64,000 nt of DNA, from positions 1-64,000 of the forward strand of contig PWTL01000071.1 in assembly GCA_003562845.1 (NCBI GenBank). The letters run 5' to 3'. This document shows, piece by piece, positions 59,851 through 64,000 of this stretch; position 1 is the first letter of the stretch; the number at the start of each line of letters is the position of its first letter. The translations under genes and the position numbers were made by a program. Under the pieces are notes generated by a model. The model was not told the origin of the DNA. It worked only from the letters and a program-made list of their open reading frames with translations, and made no database searches. The DNA is from Candidatus Acetothermia bacterium. Its GTDB lineage: Bacteria; Bipolaricaulota; Bipolaricaulia; Bipolaricaulales; Bipolaricaulaceae.

Positions 59851-60384
59851 TCACTCCACAGGTTCGGACGGCGGCGTGGGCGGCTCGTGGCTGGCCGTTC
59901 CACGGATGGCCAAGTTGATCTCGTGCACCGGTATCCCTGTCTTGCTTTGGATCTCCCTGCTGAGCAGCTCCTGGATCCGGTCGGCGAGCTTGGGAGCCTC
60001 TTCTCCCGCAGGGAGGCGCATGATCACCTTCAGGTATACTCCGTCGGCCCCCGGCCGTAGCGCAACACGAAACCCACTCAACCCGAGCTCCCGTGAAAGG
60101 AGGGCGGTTGCGAGCTCTCGAATCGCGCGCGGGGCAATGATGATCTCCCCCTTGGGTCCCGGCCTGCGGACCGCACGTTGGGAGGCGCCGTATTCGCCAG
60201 CGTACTTGATGGCGAGCGCCGCCGCCCCCAGGAAAGAAACCGCCAGCACGCCCAGCACCGTCCGTCCCCACCAGGTGGTGACGCCCGGCAGCCACCCTTG
60301 CGGAACACCGGCCACGGCAAACCACACCGCCAGGCCTGCGGCGCCCGTCATCACAATCAGCGCTGCCGTCGCAACGACTAACAC
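59851..60384 (-). CDS. AmaP-like Asp23 membrane anchor
   Basis: Two N-terminal TM segments then Asp23-like domain GEIIIAPRAIRELATALLSRELGLSGFRVALRPGADGVYLKVIMRLP...VHEINLAIRG. Confidence 0.75.
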   Translation of the reverse strand: MLVVATAALIVMTGAAGLAVWFAVAGVPQGWLPGVTTWWGRTVLGVLAVSFLGAAALAIKYAGEYGASQRAVRRPGPKGEIIIAPRAIRELATALLSRELGLSGFRVALRPGADGVYLKVIMRLPAGEEAPKLADRIQELLSREIQSKTGIPVHEINLAIRGTASHEPPTPPSEPVE

Positions 60385-60385
60385 C

Positions 60386-60793
60386 TCACGCCTCCTCAGG
60401 TTGCTCGCCTTCTTCAGGGAACAGCAGGCGAGTCACTTCCACATCGACGGAGCGAACTTGCAGCCCAGTCATGCGCTCCACATCGGCCTTGACCCGCTCC
60501 TGCAGCTCTTGAGCGACGTTGCTCACCGCATATCCGTAGACGATGGCCACTCTAATAGCCACCTTCACCTCTCCGCCGTCGATGACCGTCTCCACCTGGC
60601 GTTTGGCTGCCTCCCCCTTGCGGAACTGCCCCCCGCGGGGAGGCGTGACGCCCTCAACCTCGGCGGCGGCCAACCCGGCTATTGTGGCGATGACGTCCTT
60701 GGAAATGCTGATGGCACCGCTGCCCGCCACTACTTCTTGCGTAAGCTCCTCTTCCTTCTCTGTATGCTCTGTGTGTTCCTTTCGCTCAGCCAT
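60386..60793 (-). CDS. Asp23/Gls24 family envelope stress protein
   Basis: GAISISKDVIATIAGLAAAEVEGVTPPRG...VKVAIRVAIVYGYAVSNVAQELQERVKADVERMTGLQVRSVDVEV. Confidence 0.9.
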   Translation of the reverse strand: MAERKEHTEHTEKEEELTQEVVAGSGAISISKDVIATIAGLAAAEVEGVTPPRGGQFRKGEAAKRQVETVIDGGEVKVAIRVAIVYGYAVSNVAQELQERVKADVERMTGLQVRSVDVEVTRLLFPEEGEQPEEA

Positions 60794-61175
60794 CGCTTTC
60801 CTCCTCGCCGTTCAGTACCAGTTCTTCCTCTGGGGGGATCACGCGCTTGACGAACACGTTCACCTTACCCACGCGGGCGCTGGCCAGCTGCTCCAGGTCC
60901 TCGCGCACTGCTTGTTGCACTCCCTGGGCGACCTCGTGAACCGGATAGCCTAGGATGACGGCGATGCGCAACTCCACATTGACCGTGTCGCCCTGAGCAT
61001 CCAAATGCACGCTCTCTTCACCGCCGCCGAAGATGGCTATCACGCCACCCCCTCCGCGAAGCGGGCGCACTCCTTCCACCTTGTCCAACGACTTGGCCAC
61101 GGTAGCGGCGAGCACATCGCTGTGTACCGAGACTTTCCCCAGCGCCAGCTCCATCACTACTTGCTGTTCCGCCAT
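60786..61175 (-). CDS. Asp23/Gls24 family protein (second copy)
   Basis: GKVSVHSDVLAATVAKSLDKVEGVRPLRGGG...VNVELRIAVILGYPVHEVAQGVQQAVREDLEQLASARVGKVNVFVKRV. Confidence 0.88.
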   Translation of the reverse strand: MAEQQVVMELALGKVSVHSDVLAATVAKSLDKVEGVRPLRGGGGVIAIFGGGEESVHLDAQGDTVNVELRIAVILGYPVHEVAQGVQQAVREDLEQLASARVGKVNVFVKRVIPPEEELVLNGEEESDG

Positions 61176-61184
61176 TGTTCCTCC

Positions 61185-61748
61185 TTAGGAGACCCTTTCC
61201 ACATACACGCCGGTACGAGTGTCCACCTTGATCCGGTCGCCCGCCCTGACGAACAAGGGGACCTTGATCACCGCACCAGTCTCCAGTGTAGCAGGTTTAT
61301 CTCCGCCGGTAGCCGTATCGCCCTTCACCCCCGGCGGCGTGTCCACCACCTCCAGTGTCATGAAGCTGGGGGTTTGGACTTGCAGCATTCTCCCGTCGTG
61401 GAAAAGCCCCTGGACGTCCATGCCTTCAAGCAGGAAGTCCTTGAACTTGTCCAGCAGCTCCGGAGGTACGCGGTATTCCTCGAATGTTGATTTGTCCATG
61501 AACACGTACGCAGAGCCATCGTTGTACAAGTACTGCATAGGACGCGTCTCCATGAACGCCGGCTCGAGGTGATCCGAGTCGCGCAGGGTGTCGACGATGG
61601 TGCGCCCGGTGCCCAGGTGTCGCAGTTTAGCTCGTACAAAGGCGCTTCCCCGCGCCCTCTTCACGTGCTCGAACGATGCTACCTCGTACAGCTCCCCGTT
61701 GTACACAAGGGTCATGCCTCTGGTTATCTCCCCTATAGAAATGGCCAC
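61185..61748 (-). CDS. efp: Elongation factor P (Arg at the modification-loop tip)
   Basis: ISIGEITRGMTLVYNGELYEVASFEHVKRARGSAFVRAKLRHLGTG; C-term DRIKVDTRTGVYVERVS. Confidence 0.94.
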   Translation of the reverse strand: MAISIGEITRGMTLVYNGELYEVASFEHVKRARGSAFVRAKLRHLGTGRTIVDTLRDSDHLEPAFMETRPMQYLYNDGSAYVFMDKSTFEEYRVPPELLDKFKDFLLEGMDVQGLFHDGRMLQVQTPSFMTLEVVDTPPGVKGDTATGGDKPATLETGAVIKVPLFVRAGDRIKVDTRTGVYVERVS

Positions 61749-61830
61749 ACATGTCCTCCTCCGCAGCGTGTCCTCTGCTTCATGTGTACAGCATTGTATA
61801 ACATTCCGAGGTGCGTGCCGACAACCCCCG

Positions 61831-62286
61831 TCAGTTTGCTCTCGGTTTTCGGCTACACGATCTGTCGACGAGGACGTGAAGTAGGTGTGGAAGGTACAGC
61901 CCCGCGCACAAAGCCGGAATGTGCGGTCCTAGCTGCGGCAGCCCCCGGGGGATCTCCCAGAAGGCGGAGAGCAAGGCCCACGCTCCTGCGGCCAGAACCA
62001 GGAGATACCCTACACGGGTCAGCGGGCCCCACAGGAGTGAGTGGGAGAGGCCGCGGTGGCGAAACAGATGTGAATAAGGCCCCCACAGGGGGCGTAACAG
62101 CCCCCACCGACGACTGGGGTCTGTCCGTCGCAAGTCTAGATCGGGGGATAGCAGAACGCTCGCTGCCGTGTATGATAGGGCGAACAGCACGAGCTGTTCG
62201 TGCTGTACACCGAGCGCGACCCCTGCGCTGACCCACAGGGGGAGCGTTGTCAGTTCCAGGGCCAAGTGTGAGCGTCCCGTGGCCAC
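61831..62286 (-). CDS. DUF2227/YdjM-like membrane metal-binding protein
   Basis: SHLALELTTLPLWVSAGVAL; SPDLDLRRTDPSRRWGLLRPLWGPYSHLFRHRGLSHSLLWGPLTR; LYLPHLLHVLVD. Confidence 0.75.
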   Translation of the reverse strand: MATGRSHLALELTTLPLWVSAGVALGVQHEQLVLFALSYTAASVLLSPDLDLRRTDPSRRWGLLRPLWGPYSHLFRHRGLSHSLLWGPLTRVGYLLVLAAGAWALLSAFWEIPRGLPQLGPHIPALCAGLYLPHLLHVLVDRSCSRKPRAN

Positions 62287-62324
62287 GAGACACTGTAGCC
62301 GGGAAGGACAAGGGGGGGCAACCC

Positions 62325-62353
62325 TTGACCGGGCCCAGGGTAGCGGCTACAAT
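62325..62353 (+). promoter_or_regulatory. groESL sigma70-type promoter
   Basis: TTGACC (62325-62330), 17-nt spacer, TACAAT (62348-62353). Confidence 0.75.
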
Positions 62354-62360
62354 CCGTGCG

Positions 62361-62387
62361 TTAGCAGCTAAGGCACCCCAGTGCTAA
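62361..62387 (+). promoter_or_regulatory. CIRCE-like HrcA operator
   Basis: TTAGCAGCT-N9-CAGTGCTAA vs consensus TTAGCACTC-N9-GAGTGCTAA (6/9 and 8/9), placed at the predicted groES transcription start. Confidence 0.75.
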
Positions 62388-62404
62388 ATTTGAGGAGGTG
62401 GGTG

Positions 62405-64000
<1,596 letters not shown>

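Overview
This is a 64 kb high-GC bacterial chromosomal window, mostly densely packed, often translationally overlapping housekeeping genes. From left to right:
- 1-4466: a short accessory zone. It holds the 3' part of comM, a DUF433 antitoxin with a stop-interrupted DUF5615-like toxin, a coupled DUF3800 plus small nuclease-like pair, an eroded secreted-protein gene, and a second, decayed comM copy.
- 4657-8928: outer-membrane genes (bamA, ompH/skp-like, fabZ) and ftcD.
- 8960-18002: a partial dcw cluster (murD-ftsW-murG-murC-murB-ftsQ-ftsA-ftsZ), with a MITE-like inverted-repeat element between murD and ftsW.
- 18125-42945: nadE, a CsoR-like regulator, a UvrD-type helicase/PD-(D/E)XK fusion, aspS, a beta-helix protein, an MFS exporter, a YfcE-type phosphoesterase, TlpA, nfeD-floA, murF, an S55/SpoIVB-like protein, sucC, gyrB, mobB-AOR, an HpnA-like epimerase, proS and a cold-shock gene.
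- 43200-44404: a probable toxin-antitoxin relic and an intact tacA-tacT-like pair.
- 44669-48411: tRNA-Ala(GGC), then an overlapping operon DUF502-accD-accA-crp/fnr-hycI.
- 48569-56877: an acetate module (acs, OFA-type MFS, two tandem CoA-ligase/GNAT fusions, one with decayed ligase motifs).
- 57021-64000: rpsI-rpmE, DUF1385, a PHP protein, nusB-amaP-asp23-asp23-efp, DUF2227, and groES-groEL under a CIRCE-like element. groEL runs off the end.
The mix (diderm BamA/Skp, Asp23/AmaP, AOR, Acs) suggests a deep-branching anaerobe or thermophile, perhaps Bipolaricaulota/Acetothermia-like, but this taxonomy is a guess. The most interesting candidates are the degenerate ligase/GNAT paralog beside acs, the redox regulator embedded in the acc operon, the comM-flanked accessory zone, and the murD/ftsW inverted-repeat element. 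All calls come from reading the sequence; no searches were run.
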